The translations under genes were made by a program, and so were the position numbers. Shown here in pieces: positions 1-9,382 of a stretch of 64,000 nt of DNA. The notes under the pieces were generated by a model, which was given only the letters and a program-made list of their open reading frames with translations, was not told where the DNA came from and ran no database searches. The DNA lies in NCBI RefSeq assembly GCF_900129025.1, contig NZ_FQUM01000001.1:744001-808000 (forward strand), given 5' to 3'. Position 1 is the first letter of the stretch. Each line of letters starts with the position of its first letter. The DNA comes from Mariniphaga anaerophila. GTDB lineage: Bacteria; Bacteroidota; Bacteroidia; Bacteroidales; Prolixibacteraceae.

Positions 1-10
1 AGTTTTTTTT

Positions 11-39
11 AAGGTCCTGCGCTGGTATCGCAGGACCTT
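11..39. terminator. perfect hairpin downstream of the aldolase gene
   Basis: An 11-bp perfect inverted repeat (AAGGTCCTGCG / CGCAGGACCTT) surrounds a 7-base loop, just past the stop codon of the leftward aldolase gene. On the minus strand it is followed by a run of A, not T, so it is not a textbook intrinsic terminator. Its place at the end of the transcription unit still makes termination or 3'-end protection the likeliest role. Confidence 0.5.
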
Positions 40-64
40 TGTCTAACCAAACTAAAGCTATTAA

Positions 65-979
65 TCAGGTATTCCTGATTTCGAAAAACTCTTCACTATT
101 CAGATCATTTATAAGTTGCTCATAACTATCTTCATTAAACTCTGATACTGGTAAACGGAAATTACCACAATCAATTCCAAGTGTTTTCATTAAACGCTTG
201 CCCACCACAATGGCTCCTCCGTATTGATTCAGTATGGTAATAATTTTTACCGACTTCAGTTGTTTTTGCCTTGCAGCTTCTATATTCCCTTTTATAAAAT
301 CGCTAATTATATCACTATACAGTGGAGCCATAAAATTGTAAGTACTGCCTACTGCTCCTTTTGCACCAAAGGCAAGGCCTGCAAGCAGTAACTCATCATA
401 ACCATGCAGAATATCCCATTTACCACCATCCTGGTTTATACATTGCTGCATTTCCATAAAATTGTTATCGGTAAATTTTATCCCTGCAAAATTAGGTATC
501 TTCCGTGGTGCCTGTTTTATAAACTCACTCATTGAAAGCCTGATCCCAGACACATTGGGAATGTGGTAATAGTAGAATGGTAATTGAGGAGAACCTGCGG
601 CGACTTCGGCACTAAAACCCACCAGTTCTTCAACACGGGCAGGCTGTAAAAATGCCGGTCCCATACAACCAACAGCGTATGCGCCCGCACTTTGGGCATG
701 TTGTGCCAACTCATTGGATTGTTTTGCCGATGTGGTGCCCACATGTACAATGACATTAAAATCATCGCTTTGTTCTGCAATCCACCTTTCAGCAACATTT
801 TTTCGCTCTTCCCCGGTCATCAGCATCCCCTCTCCCGTGGTTCCGCAAATAAAAACACCTTTTAATCCATCATTCTTTAACTTGTTCGCATATGGCGGAA
901 TCATGTTCAAATTCACTGAACCATCCCGATTCATGGGTGTAAATGGTGCGGCAATCAGACCTGTAATCTTATTTTGCAT
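65..979 (-). CDS. dihydrodipicolinate synthase / N-acetylneuraminate lyase family aldolase
   Basis: This is a class I aldolase of the DapA/NanA (NAL) family, 304 residues, the usual length for a single TIM barrel. The pyruvate-carboxylate-binding motif GTTGEG is at residues 46-51. Catalytic tyrosine candidates are in FYYYHIPN (135-142), and the Schiff-base lysine is Lys168 in AGIKFTDN. There is no signal peptide, so it acts in the cytosol. It lies 10 bp downstream of a GntR/FCD regulator on the same strand, which suggests a two-gene catabolic operon. The YYYHIP motif favours the lyase branch (cleavage of sialic acid or another 2-keto-3-deoxy sugar acid) over lysine biosynthesis. The exact substrate cannot be read from sequence. 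A second, frameshifted homologue lies at 36553-37493. Confidence 0.9.
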   Translation of the reverse strand: MQNKITGLIAAPFTPMNRDGSVNLNMIPPYANKLKNDGLKGVFICGTTGEGMLMTGEERKNVAERWIAEQSDDFNVIVHVGTTSAKQSNELAQHAQSAGAYAVGCMGPAFLQPARVEELVGFSAEVAAGSPQLPFYYYHIPNVSGIRLSMSEFIKQAPRKIPNFAGIKFTDNNFMEMQQCINQDGGKWDILHGYDELLLAGLAFGAKGAVGSTYNFMAPLYSDIISDFIKGNIEAARQKQLKSVKIITILNQYGGAIVVGKRLMKTLGIDCGNFRLPVSEFNEDSYEQLINDLNSEEFFEIRNT

Positions 980-989
980 TTAATTATTT

Positions 990-1697
990 TTATTTATTGT
1001 AGTTGTACAAGAATTCCCAATAAGGTTGTAAGTGTGCTTTTATTGCATTTCGGTATTCATCTTTCTTACCTATTTTAATCAATTGCAACAAATCAGCATG
1101 CTCAACAATTCTATCCTGTTCTTTTAATTTTATGTTGATTGGCTGGAAATGACTTTCGTAGTTTTGCTTTGCAAAAACAAAAATCGGGTGCATAATTTCA
1201 TTAAACTGGAGGATAAAACTGTTCCCTGCGATTTTATAGATCTTGGTATGAAACAGCATCTCATCTTCAACAGACAGGTTATTGATACCAATAGCTTCCT
1301 GACGAGATACAATTTGTTCGAGTTCCATTATATCAGCCCCTGTTACATTATTAAAAACAAAGTCAGTTATTCCTGTTTCCAGAGCAATTCTCATGCCCAT
1401 CATATCCTTTATTGTCCCAATACTTAAAAGATTGGGGTCGAGTACCTTTTTCAATCCATTTAAAAGAGGAGGTTCTGTTACAACAATCCCTCTTTTGGGA
1501 CGGGTTTGAATTAATCCCAGCATCCTTAGCCGACTCATTGCCTCACGAACAACATTCCGGCTAATCCCCATCATTTCGACAAATTCCATTTCGTTGGGTA
1601 GCGAATCGCCTGGGACTAAATTATTTTCTTTAATGAAATTGATAATTTTTTCCTCAACCTGATCAGCTAATGTAATTGCAGTAAAGCCCGTTTTCAT
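990..1697 (-). CDS. GntR family transcriptional regulator, FadR/FCD subfamily
   Basis: 235 residues. The N-terminal winged helix (about 10-75) contains the typical stretch SRNVVREAMSRLRMLGLI. The all-helical FCD ligand domain (about 95-230) has candidate metal/ligand residues in EDEMLFHTKIY, EHADLLQLI and KAHLQPYW. Proteins of this type are usually repressors released by sugar acids or other carboxylates. It is the first gene of a unit with the NAL-like aldolase 10 bp downstream, so it probably controls breakdown of a uronate- or sialate-type acid. A TTGT-AGG-ACAA dyad about 35 bp upstream of its start is a candidate autoregulatory site. Confidence 0.9.
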   Translation of the reverse strand: MKTGFTAITLADQVEEKIINFIKENNLVPGDSLPNEMEFVEMMGISRNVVREAMSRLRMLGLIQTRPKRGIVVTEPPLLNGLKKVLDPNLLSIGTIKDMMGMRIALETGITDFVFNNVTGADIMELEQIVSRQEAIGINNLSVEDEMLFHTKIYKIAGNSFILQFNEIMHPIFVFAKQNYESHFQPINIKLKEQDRIVEHADLLQLIKIGKKDEYRNAIKAHLQPYWEFLYNYNK

Positions 1698-1731
1698 ATT
1701 GGTTAATTATTTCTTATTGGTCATATACTAT

Positions 1732-1756
1732 TTGTAGGACAATTATAACAATTGTT
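1732..1756. promoter_or_regulatory. candidate GntR operator region
   Basis: Upstream of the leftward GntR gene lie two overlapping dyads: TTGT-AGG-ACAA (1732-1742) and the perfect palindrome AACAATTGTT (1747-1756). FCD-type GntR proteins often bind short TTGT-N-ACAA-like dyads and regulate themselves. That family knowledge and the position are the only support, and the region is AT-rich, so chance similarity is possible. Confidence 0.3.
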
Positions 1757-1945
1757 TTTCAAAATCAAAAATATTAGACGAAAAAGTTAAGTAAGAGTCT
1801 GATACATCACTGTATATAATGGTTTTAAATAATACTTTCTACTGATTCCTCCTCACTGTCTCTTCTTTATTCTGAACTAACAGTTGACAATATCCTTTAT
1901 ACATGAAAGATTTGTATCACCAGTATATCCATAACCATAATAAAA

Positions 1946-1969
1946 ATACCGGAGACGCTCCTCCGGTAT
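1946..1969 (-). terminator. intrinsic terminator (leftward), stranded next to the IS copy
   Basis: A 9-bp perfect stem (ATACCGGAG / CTCCGGTAT) with a 6-base loop is followed on the minus strand by TTTTTATT, the classic form of a rho-independent terminator for leftward transcription. No leftward gene now ends here: the insertion sequence at 1988-3799 starts 19 bp away, and beyond it is a SusD remnant on the minus strand. The terminator probably belonged to that truncated operon. The rest of 1698-1987 holds nothing else recognisable. Confidence 0.7.
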
Positions 1970-1987
1970 AAAGTGGAAAATCCGCTT

Positions 1988-3799
1988 AAAGTGGTTCTTC
2001 GTCACTTTTGGGGAACGAAATCCTATTAGTGAAATCATTGTTAATTAATTGATAATCTACAAGTAAGGCTACTATTTCTTTCTTCTTTCGGATATCGTTT
2101 TTGTATCTATATGTAATTGACAGTCAGTTGCATATGAACATTAAGCACCTTTTTGATATTCCAAAAATCAAAGTCTCAAAAATTGAATTTGAGCCACCTG
2201 CAATACACATTTATGCTTCGTTGTCCGGTAGTAGGGCAAAGTGTCCGGAATGTAAAAAATACAGTTCTTCTGTGCATGATCGCTACCAAAGGAGAATAAC
2301 AGACTTACCTGTATTCCAATATCACTCTGTAATAATTTTTACGGTCCGTAAATTTAAATGTCGTAGTGATAGTTGCCCAAGGAAAGTATTTACTGAGCAA
2401 AATGACAATATACTTCCTTATGCCAGAAGAACAGAAAGGGTTACAAGATTACTGTCAGATATTGCAATTGATATGCCGACAGGTTCAGGGCATTTACTAT
2501 CAGAAAAATTGCAAATAAAAGTTAGTCGCTCCACTCTTACGCGCCTTGCTCATCAGCAAGCACTCCCGGATATAAATACACTAAAAATTGTGGGTGTTGA
2601 TGATTGGGCTTTCCGAAAAGGTGTTAACTACGGAACGATCTTGGTGGATATGGAAACATCAAAGCCAATGATATGTTACCTACCAGAGATAGTGAGGATT
2701 TAAAAGCCTGGTTAAGAAAACACCCGGGCATTGAAATAATTACAAGAGACAGGGCTAGTTCATATTCTACCGCAATAGATTCTATTTGCCCCAATGCAGT
2801 CCAGGTAACAGACCGGTTCCATTTGTTAATGAACCTGTCTGATGCTTTAGATACTTTCTTTAAAAGCCTATCTCCGAAGATAAGTAAGCTCATTAAAGAT
2901 AAAACCTGCGAAATGCTTCGCGAAGCAAAAGCTTTATCCATGCCGAATTCCGCTATTAAAAAGGAGGTTGTAGAGATACCTGCCCCTCCTCCAAAACCAG
3001 ATTCCACACAGGAGGTTTTCAATATGGTAAAGAAGCTACAAGCCCAGGGCCTATCAAGAAGGAAAATTGGGAGAGAGCTTGGTATTAGCAGAAATACTGT
3101 AAAGCTATATTTTCAGCAAGATACCTTAATTCCTAAATCACATTCAAAGCGAACAAATATTGAGATATTCTCAAATTACATCCTATCTAAAATGAAAACA
3201 AATGGTTATACAAATATGGAAATCATAAATGATATTCGAAAAATGGGATATTCTGGCGGGAACACCCAGGCCAACCAATATATTTCCTTCCTTAAAGAAA
3301 CAAATGAAGCAACGGCATTAAATTATGTTGAGCAGCGACGACAACCAATTCCCTATGTCAAACGGTTGAGCTCCAGGAAACTTGCAAAATATATTGGGTA
3401 TTCTCTCAATCATATTGAGGATGTTGACGACAGAAGTTATATGCAAATACTTTTTGAGAATATGCCCATACTAAAACGAGTTCGCAGGCTCGTTAAGCGG
3501 TTCAAAGCAATGTTAAAAATGGGTGAAGGACAGGTTCAGGAATGGATCAAATCAATCGAGGAATCCAAAGACAAACTGCCTGGTTTAAAGACTTTTGCAA
3601 GAGGCCTGAAACGTGATATTAAAGCAGTTCAGAATGGAATACAGCTGAAATGGAGCAATGGTCCCGTTGAAGGTCATGTTAACAGGATTAAAAGTATTAA
3701 ACGACAGATGTACGGGAGGGCAAGCTTTGAACTACTTCGCCGGAAGGTCTTATTGTCCCAGTCAGGATGATTCCCCAAAATTGACGAAGAACCCACTTT
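1988..3799 (+). mobile_element. ISL3-family insertion sequence, copy 1 (defective)
   Basis: About 1.8 kb bounded by imperfect inverted repeats. The left end starts AAAGTGGTTCTTCGTCAC (1988 onward, through GGGGAA at about 2015). The right end is its near complement (TTCCCCAAAATTGACGAAG..., 3771-3799). It encodes an ISL3-type transposase that is frameshifted. A second copy with the same ends lies at 47118-48925 in the opposite orientation. No target-site duplication is visible at either border. Together with the truncated SusD relic at the right border, this suggests a deletion or rearrangement after insertion. Confidence 0.85.
2134..3770 (+). pseudogene. ISL3-family transposase, frameshifted
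   Basis: The first part (to about 2670) carries the ISL3 N-terminal zinc-finger pattern CPECKKYSSSVHDRY and a second pair of cysteines. The second part (from about 2673) carries the DDE region, starting MLPTRDSEDLKAWLRKH. The intact copy at 47147-48826 reads through this point without a break. Comparison shows that one base is missing here near 2669-2671 (CCAATGATATG against CCAATCGACATG), so the reading frame shifts. The two halves together match the intact 559-residue protein end to end with many substitutions, so the copies are not a recent duplication. A programmed frameshift is unlikely because no slippery run is seen. Confidence 0.85.
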
Positions 3800-4212
3800 C
3801 CTCGAAACAATTAATCAAATCTGGTGCCGCCGAGTTCATTCCTTTCCATCCACCGTTAGTGTTTGCAGACACCCAGGGAGCTACCACTGACACATCATTA
3901 ACACGTGGTAAAAAGATATAGAAAAATTCATTTGAGAACCCGTCAGATTTTCCCTCTTTATATTGAATTTCAAAAATCGACTCAGCATTATTCATATTAT
4001 TAATAATATCAAGAAACTCTGCATACATTTCCCAACCGATGGCCCCACGGTCTGAATTATTATAAACAAAATTGGTATTATCAGAACGCATTTCACCAAT
4101 TACCCAGCGCTCTTTATTCCATTCATTTAGACTCTGATAAATTGCTGTTACACCTTATTCAAAATCTCTTTGTGTTGTAAAGAAGATATCAGTAGTAATA
4201 GAATCATTTATC
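3800..4212 (-). pseudogene. SusD/RagB family lipoprotein remnant
   Basis: This is a relic of a SusD-like glycan-binding gene, matching the intact SusD at 39268-40806. Reading leftward it shows TTDIFFTTQRDFE, an in-frame stop (TAA where the intact gene has a CAA glutamine codon), then VTAIYQSLNEW and VIGEMRSDNTNFVYN. About 130 codons are then missing, so that FLDI joins NNAESIFEIQYKEG. The 3' part is lost at the insertion-sequence border inside PDLINCFEE, and the 5' signal-peptide part is lost at the end of the upstream barrel gene. Three independent kinds of lesion make function impossible. It shows that a third SusC/SusD pair probably once existed here. Confidence 0.9.
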
Positions 4213-6657
4213 TTAGTGCGAACTTCCTTCAAACAAATCGTCGTTAGTCGATTGTTTTTTAGCTTTTGGATTTAACTGGTTAATTCTGTAAGACAGGGTA
4301 AGTTTAATGTTCGGGTAAAAGGGTGTAACTGCTGTTTCAGAGTACAGCCCTTGCCCTGTTTGTGTACTTTTAAACTTTGCCGTTTTCATAACATCACGCA
4401 TAGTTAATGTAGCCGACAGCCTTCTTTTTAAAAATTGTTGACGAAATGAAAGATTGGTATAGAAAAAGGCATCACGGCGTCCCTGTGTACTTACTGATGG
4501 TCCAACATAATTACCATCAAACTGTAAACGACTTGTACTCCCCAAAGTAAAAGTATTTGAAAAGCGCGCCTGCCAGTTTAAGCTTTCGTCGTCTATGCCC
4601 GGTACTTTATATTCACTCTCGATACGGTAATAAAACAAGTTAGCCGAGGTATTCAGTAACCACCAATCTGATAAATTAAGCAAGGCCATGGCTTCTGCCC
4701 CACTCGAGTAATCATTTCCTACGTTTGAGATTGAATCCAGCGTCACATTTGGTCGATAAACCGTTCTGATTCGCTCTATCTTATCTTGTTTTCTGCGGTG
4801 AAAAACCTCAAAAGAAATAAAGTCCTGATCGAAATTCTTTTGCCAGCCCAATTCAAATGAATTTACATATTCCGGGCGAACATCAGGGTTACCGGTACGT
4901 GCTGTATACGAATCTGCAAAAGTAACGTAAGGCTCCAAAAAGTGAAGTCGCGGACGTACCGTTCTTCTTGAATAGCTTGCTGAAATCTGATGCTCTTTCG
5001 GCAATTGGTAAGCAATATGTCCTGATGGGAAAAGGTCAAAACGATTCTCTGTCTGGCTGGCCCATTCTTCTGAGCTTCCCAGGTAACGATAAGTGTACTC
5101 CCCTCTTAATCCAAGTTGGTACGAAAAATCATTTACCTGATCGGATAAAATTCCATACAAAGCGTGAATATCTCTTTTAAAACGATAAACACTGTAAAAT
5201 TCATCACGGAAAATGAAATCTCCTTCCTCCTCATCATAATCTTCCATTCCATAATCGCCATCTTCTATGTAGAGATTAAAAAGATATCCGGTTTCCAATT
5301 TACCACGCCCCCCATTTATTGGTCTGATGTAATCTGCACCACCTCGAATGGTTACTCTGAATTCTTCTTCCCATGATCGCTGACCATCTTTTTGTAATCC
5401 GGAAAAGCGAGTTAGTTCATTTTCGAAATACTCTAAACTTTCGCCATACTTCCCATACAAATTGGCTGTTAAGGTATGCCCTTCACCGGAGAATGTGCGC
5501 TTATAGTTCATGTTACCTGAAATATAATCTTCATTCAGGTCTTTAAAGTCATAGCTTTCATAAATTCCTTCTTCAAAAGGAATTTCATTACCTATTGTTT
5601 TATAGGCTTCTTTGTAAATCAAATCACCGCGGTAGCCGCTTCCCTGATCTCCGCCTTCCAATTCAAAATCAAAAGTCGATTTGTCATTAAAAAATCCAAA
5701 TCCTGCAATGCCTGATGCATTGTAAGTTTTTCCTGTACGATCTCCACTGGATTCGAAACCACTTATAGTATCGTTAATAATGGTTTGTTTAAACTGATCG
5801 AAATCTCCTTTTCTGTAATTTCTGAAGTATCGGGCACCTGCTTTCCAATAGAATTTCTCAAGACGGTTGGTCATAACAAAATCGGCTGCATTTGATTCAG
5901 CCGTGTTTCCACTAATATTGATAATTCCGTTCCAACCTTTATTGCTGCTCTTTTTAGTAACTACATTTATTATCCCTGCCGTTCCTTCCGCATCGTAACG
6001 AGCCGATGGATTGGTAATAATTTCAATGTTTTTAACCTGTCCGGCCGGTATTTGTTCCAGGGCCAAACCACCTTCAAATAAACTTGGTCTTCCGTCGATA
6101 AAAACAGTAAAGCTGGCACTTCCACGCAATGTAACATTTCCTTCAACATCAACTGCTACCGATGGCACATTCTCCAGGATATTTACAGCTGTTCCTCCGG
6201 CAGCACTGCTATAGCTATCGGCATCGATAATTTTTTTGTCCATTTTGTAAACCATCGCACGTTGTTGGGCCACAACCTCAACCTCATCAATAATTTCCGA
6301 AGCAATATCTAATTCAATGGGAGCAACTTTTATTCTGGAGTTAGTACTTGTTATTTCATAATTTTCAGAGGTATATGCAATGTAACCAATAAACTTAACT
6401 TCAACATAGTACTTCCCTTCTACAATTTTATCAATTGTAAAGGAACCGTCTTCTTCAGAGATTGCTCCACAAACCAACTTTTTCTCTTCTGCGGCATAGA
6501 GTCCAACGTTGGCAAAAGCAATAGCCGTTTTTTCATTGGCATCTATTATCTTACCAAGGATTTTTCCTTTTTTATCATCCGATTCATCGGCCAGGACAAA
6601 TACAGGAATTATAAGAGCAAATACTACTATTACAAGTGAAGTTATCTGTTTTCTCAT
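4213..6657 (-). CDS. TonB-dependent-receptor-like outer membrane beta-barrel protein
   Basis: 814 residues with an N-terminal signal peptide (hydrophobic to about residue 22). A carboxypeptidase-regulatory-like domain follows (about 30-105: KGKILGKIIDANEKTAIAF), then a plug domain (about 125-235, with SVAVDVEGNVTLRG and the stretch PSARYDAEGTAGIINVV). The rest is a long beta-barrel of the OMP_b-brl_3 type. The plug motifs are typical of TonB-dependent transporters or barrel proteins of Bacteroidota that are not SusC-type. It would take up a ligand or oligosaccharide across the outer membrane. Its stop codon abuts the SusD remnant directly, so the downstream boundary is a deletion joint. The ligand is unknown. 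Confidence 0.85.
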   Translation of the reverse strand: MRKQITSLVIVVFALIIPVFVLADESDDKKGKILGKIIDANEKTAIAFANVGLYAAEEKKLVCGAISEEDGSFTIDKIVEGKYYVEVKFIGYIAYTSENYEITSTNSRIKVAPIELDIASEIIDEVEVVAQQRAMVYKMDKKIIDADSYSSAAGGTAVNILENVPSVAVDVEGNVTLRGSASFTVFIDGRPSLFEGGLALEQIPAGQVKNIEIITNPSARYDAEGTAGIINVVTKKSSNKGWNGIINISGNTAESNAADFVMTNRLEKFYWKAGARYFRNYRKGDFDQFKQTIINDTISGFESSGDRTGKTYNASGIAGFGFFNDKSTFDFELEGGDQGSGYRGDLIYKEAYKTIGNEIPFEEGIYESYDFKDLNEDYISGNMNYKRTFSGEGHTLTANLYGKYGESLEYFENELTRFSGLQKDGQRSWEEEFRVTIRGGADYIRPINGGRGKLETGYLFNLYIEDGDYGMEDYDEEEGDFIFRDEFYSVYRFKRDIHALYGILSDQVNDFSYQLGLRGEYTYRYLGSSEEWASQTENRFDLFPSGHIAYQLPKEHQISASYSRRTVRPRLHFLEPYVTFADSYTARTGNPDVRPEYVNSFELGWQKNFDQDFISFEVFHRRKQDKIERIRTVYRPNVTLDSISNVGNDYSSGAEAMALLNLSDWWLLNTSANLFYYRIESEYKVPGIDDESLNWQARFSNTFTLGSTSRLQFDGNYVGPSVSTQGRRDAFFYTNLSFRQQFLKRRLSATLTMRDVMKTAKFKSTQTGQGLYSETAVTPFYPNIKLTLSYRINQLNPKAKKQSTNDDLFEGSSH

Positions 6658-6894
6658 TTTGGAAATAGTTGTACAGCAACATAAGACAGGCCAGAATATG
6701 GCACAGGTTTAATTGCTTGATTTAGGTTGAAAAAATCGACAAACGAAAATACAATTAATTGTGAAAGAAAAACCTTAAGTAACTTCTCATTCTGATTATG
6801 TAATGATTAATACAGATTTATTAATGCTAAATGCATACAAAAAGAGTTTGCCCCAAGCAATGGAGCAAGTTCTTTCAATTTTAACAATAAAATT

Positions 6895-9234
6895 CTATTT
6901 TAATTCTTTATTGGGTTCTGGTCCCATTTCCAATACCATCTCTCCACCTGAAATAATTTCATCGTGAAGCAGGTACATTCTGCCCAGCGACTTTCCGTTT
7001 AGTTTTACCGACTGTACATAAATGTTCTCTTTACTGTTGTTATTGGCTGTAATCTTAAAAGTCTTTCCTGAATAATAATTATCGCTTAAAGAAATAGTAA
7101 TTTCATTAAAAATTGGGCTTCCAATTTGGTACTTAGGGTTTTCACTTGCTCCTGCATCCAATTGGAAAAGACCGATTTTCATAAGAACCGAAAGCGACCC
7201 CATTAAGCCCTGATCTTCGTCTCCATTAAAACCAACATAAGGAGAAACGCCGGTATAAACCGAGTCGATTACAGCACGACTCCATTTTTGAGTTAACCAG
7301 GCTGCACCAATATCGTTAAAGATATATGCACATTGCATAGATGGTTGATTTCCGTAGTTGATAGATATATTTCGTGCGCGTTTTCTGTTTTCGTCAGAGT
7401 GTTTTTTACCAGCTGTAAAGCCCAGTTTTTGAGCTTGCGCAAATTCGTTATTAAGTTTGCTGGCCATTGCAGCTTTACTTCCCATTAATTCTGCCAAACC
7501 TGCATAGTCTTGTGGAATATACCAGGTCATTTGCGCTGCATTAGATTCTACAAATCCATCGTTTTGGTATTCATAAGGATCATAAGGTGTACGCCAGTTT
7601 CCTTCATTATCTTTTGGCCGGATAAAACCATAACTGGTATCAAATAAGTTTTTCCAATTGGAAGAACGTTTTAGAAAATAATTGTAATCATCGGTTTTGC
7701 CAAGGCTTTTGGCCAATTGGGCCAAGGTCCAGTCTTGGAAAGAATATTCCATGGTCATACCAGCACCATCTTTGTGATAAGCTTCTGCTCTTGGAGCGTG
7801 AGGATGCGGCACATAACCCAGTTCAATATATTTATCAATTCCACCACCTTCTGAAGTCCGGTGTTCATATCCTGCTTTTCCCATAATTCCACCAACCATG
7901 TGGTTTTTCTTTAAGCCTTCGTAAGCTAAATCAATATCGAAATCCTGAATTCCTTTCATCCACGTACTTACAACAAATGGTGTTGAAGATGCTCCAACCA
8001 TAACGTATGTGTAGTTTCCACCAGATGGGCCACGAGGAATTAATCCGCCATCGTTGTAATAATTCAGCATTGAGTTACAGAAATCGGATGCTACTTGCGG
8101 ATAGGCCAGTGGCCAAAGTGTTGCAATAGTCCATTGCGCTCCCCACATTGCATCAAAGTTATGATGGTTGAATTTAGGTTTTCCATTTTTATCCAATGGA
8201 ATTTGTTTGACTTTACGCCCATCACCGGTCATATCGCAATAGGTTCCGCTTGCATCACTAATAATTCTGCGGCCCTGAAGTCCATGCCAAAGATCTGTGT
8301 AAAAACGAACACGATCGTTTTTTGAAGCCCCTTTTACCTGAATTTTGCTTAACCAGTTGTTCCAGTCTTCCTTAGAATCGGCAGCCACTTTATCAAAATC
8401 CCAGTGATTTAATTCTACTTTTATGTTGTTTTTAGCCTCCTCCGCACTGCAGTACGAAATACCTACTTTCATTAACAGCGGCTTTTCCTGCTTATCTTTA
8501 AAAACAAGCATTGCGCCTGCATCCATTCCTTCTACACCTTTACTTTTTTCTGAAATTTCATTTTCTTGCCAGGTAACCAATTCTTGTGTTGGTTCACTTA
8601 ATTCGATGTAAAAGAAAACCGGTGTTTCTTTTGGGCGGCGACGAGTTGGCGCATTGGTTACATAACCAGTAAATTCACGCGAATTTACTTTTTCAATTTT
8701 GCCATCCACAATCTTACACGGGCCATTTGGGCCATTTAACTTGACAAGAATTGACTTTTGCTCAGCTTTGCTAAAAGAGTATTTATGAAAGCCCACCCTG
8801 GTTGTAGAAGTTAACTCGGCAGTAATTCCAAAACGGTCGAGTATAAATTTATGATAGCCGGGTGCCACCACTTCTGTTTCGTGCGAAAAAGGCGAATAAT
8901 AATCGTCTTTTAAATCTTTGGCCTCCCCGTTTACCGGCATTACTGATAATGCTGAAAGCTGCCAGGCATGCACATGACTAATACCTTTTACTTCGTGCGT
9001 GTCATAGCGGTAGCCACTTCCCCAGGCACCTCCTATTTCGTTATCAGGACTAAGGTTTACCATTCCAAACGGACGACAAGCCGATGAGAAAAAGAACCAG
9101 CGCGAGTTGGCTGCATCTAAGTGTGGATAAACTAAGTCCACCGGTTTTTCCTGTGCCTGTACTTTAAAACCAGACAAGGTACTAATTGCAACTAAAAGTA
9201 CAATTGTAAGTTTATTAAGAAATGATTTTTTCAT
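6895..9234 (-). CDS. GH92-like glycoside hydrolase, divergent
   Basis: 779 residues with a cleavable signal (to about residue 27). Family features are ACRPFGMVNLSPDNEIGG near the N-terminus, GYRYDTHEVKGISHVHAW, MTMEYSFQDW with the candidate catalytic acid Glu496, and YGNQPSMQCAYIFN. Near the C-terminus is GFNGDEDQGLMG, where GH92 mannosidases usually have a GNDDxG motif. Here the middle acid is Glu673, flanked by Asp672 and Asp674, and the usual aromatic stretch after it is replaced by SLSVLMKIG. GH92 enzymes are calcium-dependent exo-alpha-mannosidases. These changes place this protein in a distant clade whose substrate may not be mannose. It probably acts in the periplasm on oligosaccharides. 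Confidence 0.8.
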   Translation of the reverse strand: MKKSFLNKLTIVLLVAISTLSGFKVQAQEKPVDLVYPHLDAANSRWFFFSSACRPFGMVNLSPDNEIGGAWGSGYRYDTHEVKGISHVHAWQLSALSVMPVNGEAKDLKDDYYSPFSHETEVVAPGYHKFILDRFGITAELTSTTRVGFHKYSFSKAEQKSILVKLNGPNGPCKIVDGKIEKVNSREFTGYVTNAPTRRRPKETPVFFYIELSEPTQELVTWQENEISEKSKGVEGMDAGAMLVFKDKQEKPLLMKVGISYCSAEEAKNNIKVELNHWDFDKVAADSKEDWNNWLSKIQVKGASKNDRVRFYTDLWHGLQGRRIISDASGTYCDMTGDGRKVKQIPLDKNGKPKFNHHNFDAMWGAQWTIATLWPLAYPQVASDFCNSMLNYYNDGGLIPRGPSGGNYTYVMVGASSTPFVVSTWMKGIQDFDIDLAYEGLKKNHMVGGIMGKAGYEHRTSEGGGIDKYIELGYVPHPHAPRAEAYHKDGAGMTMEYSFQDWTLAQLAKSLGKTDDYNYFLKRSSNWKNLFDTSYGFIRPKDNEGNWRTPYDPYEYQNDGFVESNAAQMTWYIPQDYAGLAELMGSKAAMASKLNNEFAQAQKLGFTAGKKHSDENRKRARNISINYGNQPSMQCAYIFNDIGAAWLTQKWSRAVIDSVYTGVSPYVGFNGDEDQGLMGSLSVLMKIGLFQLDAGASENPKYQIGSPIFNEITISLSDNYYSGKTFKITANNNSKENIYVQSVKLNGKSLGRMYLLHDEIISGGEMVLEMGPEPNKELK

Positions 9235-9382
9235 TTGAAAAGTTGGTTTAAGTAACGCGTTGTGCGGTTTGATTTATTATTAATCTCATTTATATCTATA
9301 AATAAAAAAGTTATGCATAAATATGATATTCAATATCTGCCCCAGTTTTTCAATTTTACCGGCTACATGCCCAACACAATAA

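Noticed and set aside
2101-3770. Programmed frameshift in the transposase of IS copy 1
   Set aside because: The intact copy reads through without a shift, the difference is one missing base, and there is no slippery run; a simple disabling deletion explains it.
3771-3921. Rightward frame over the IS end (3658-3921)
   Set aside because: It is the shifted frame of the transposase end running into antisense SusD relic.
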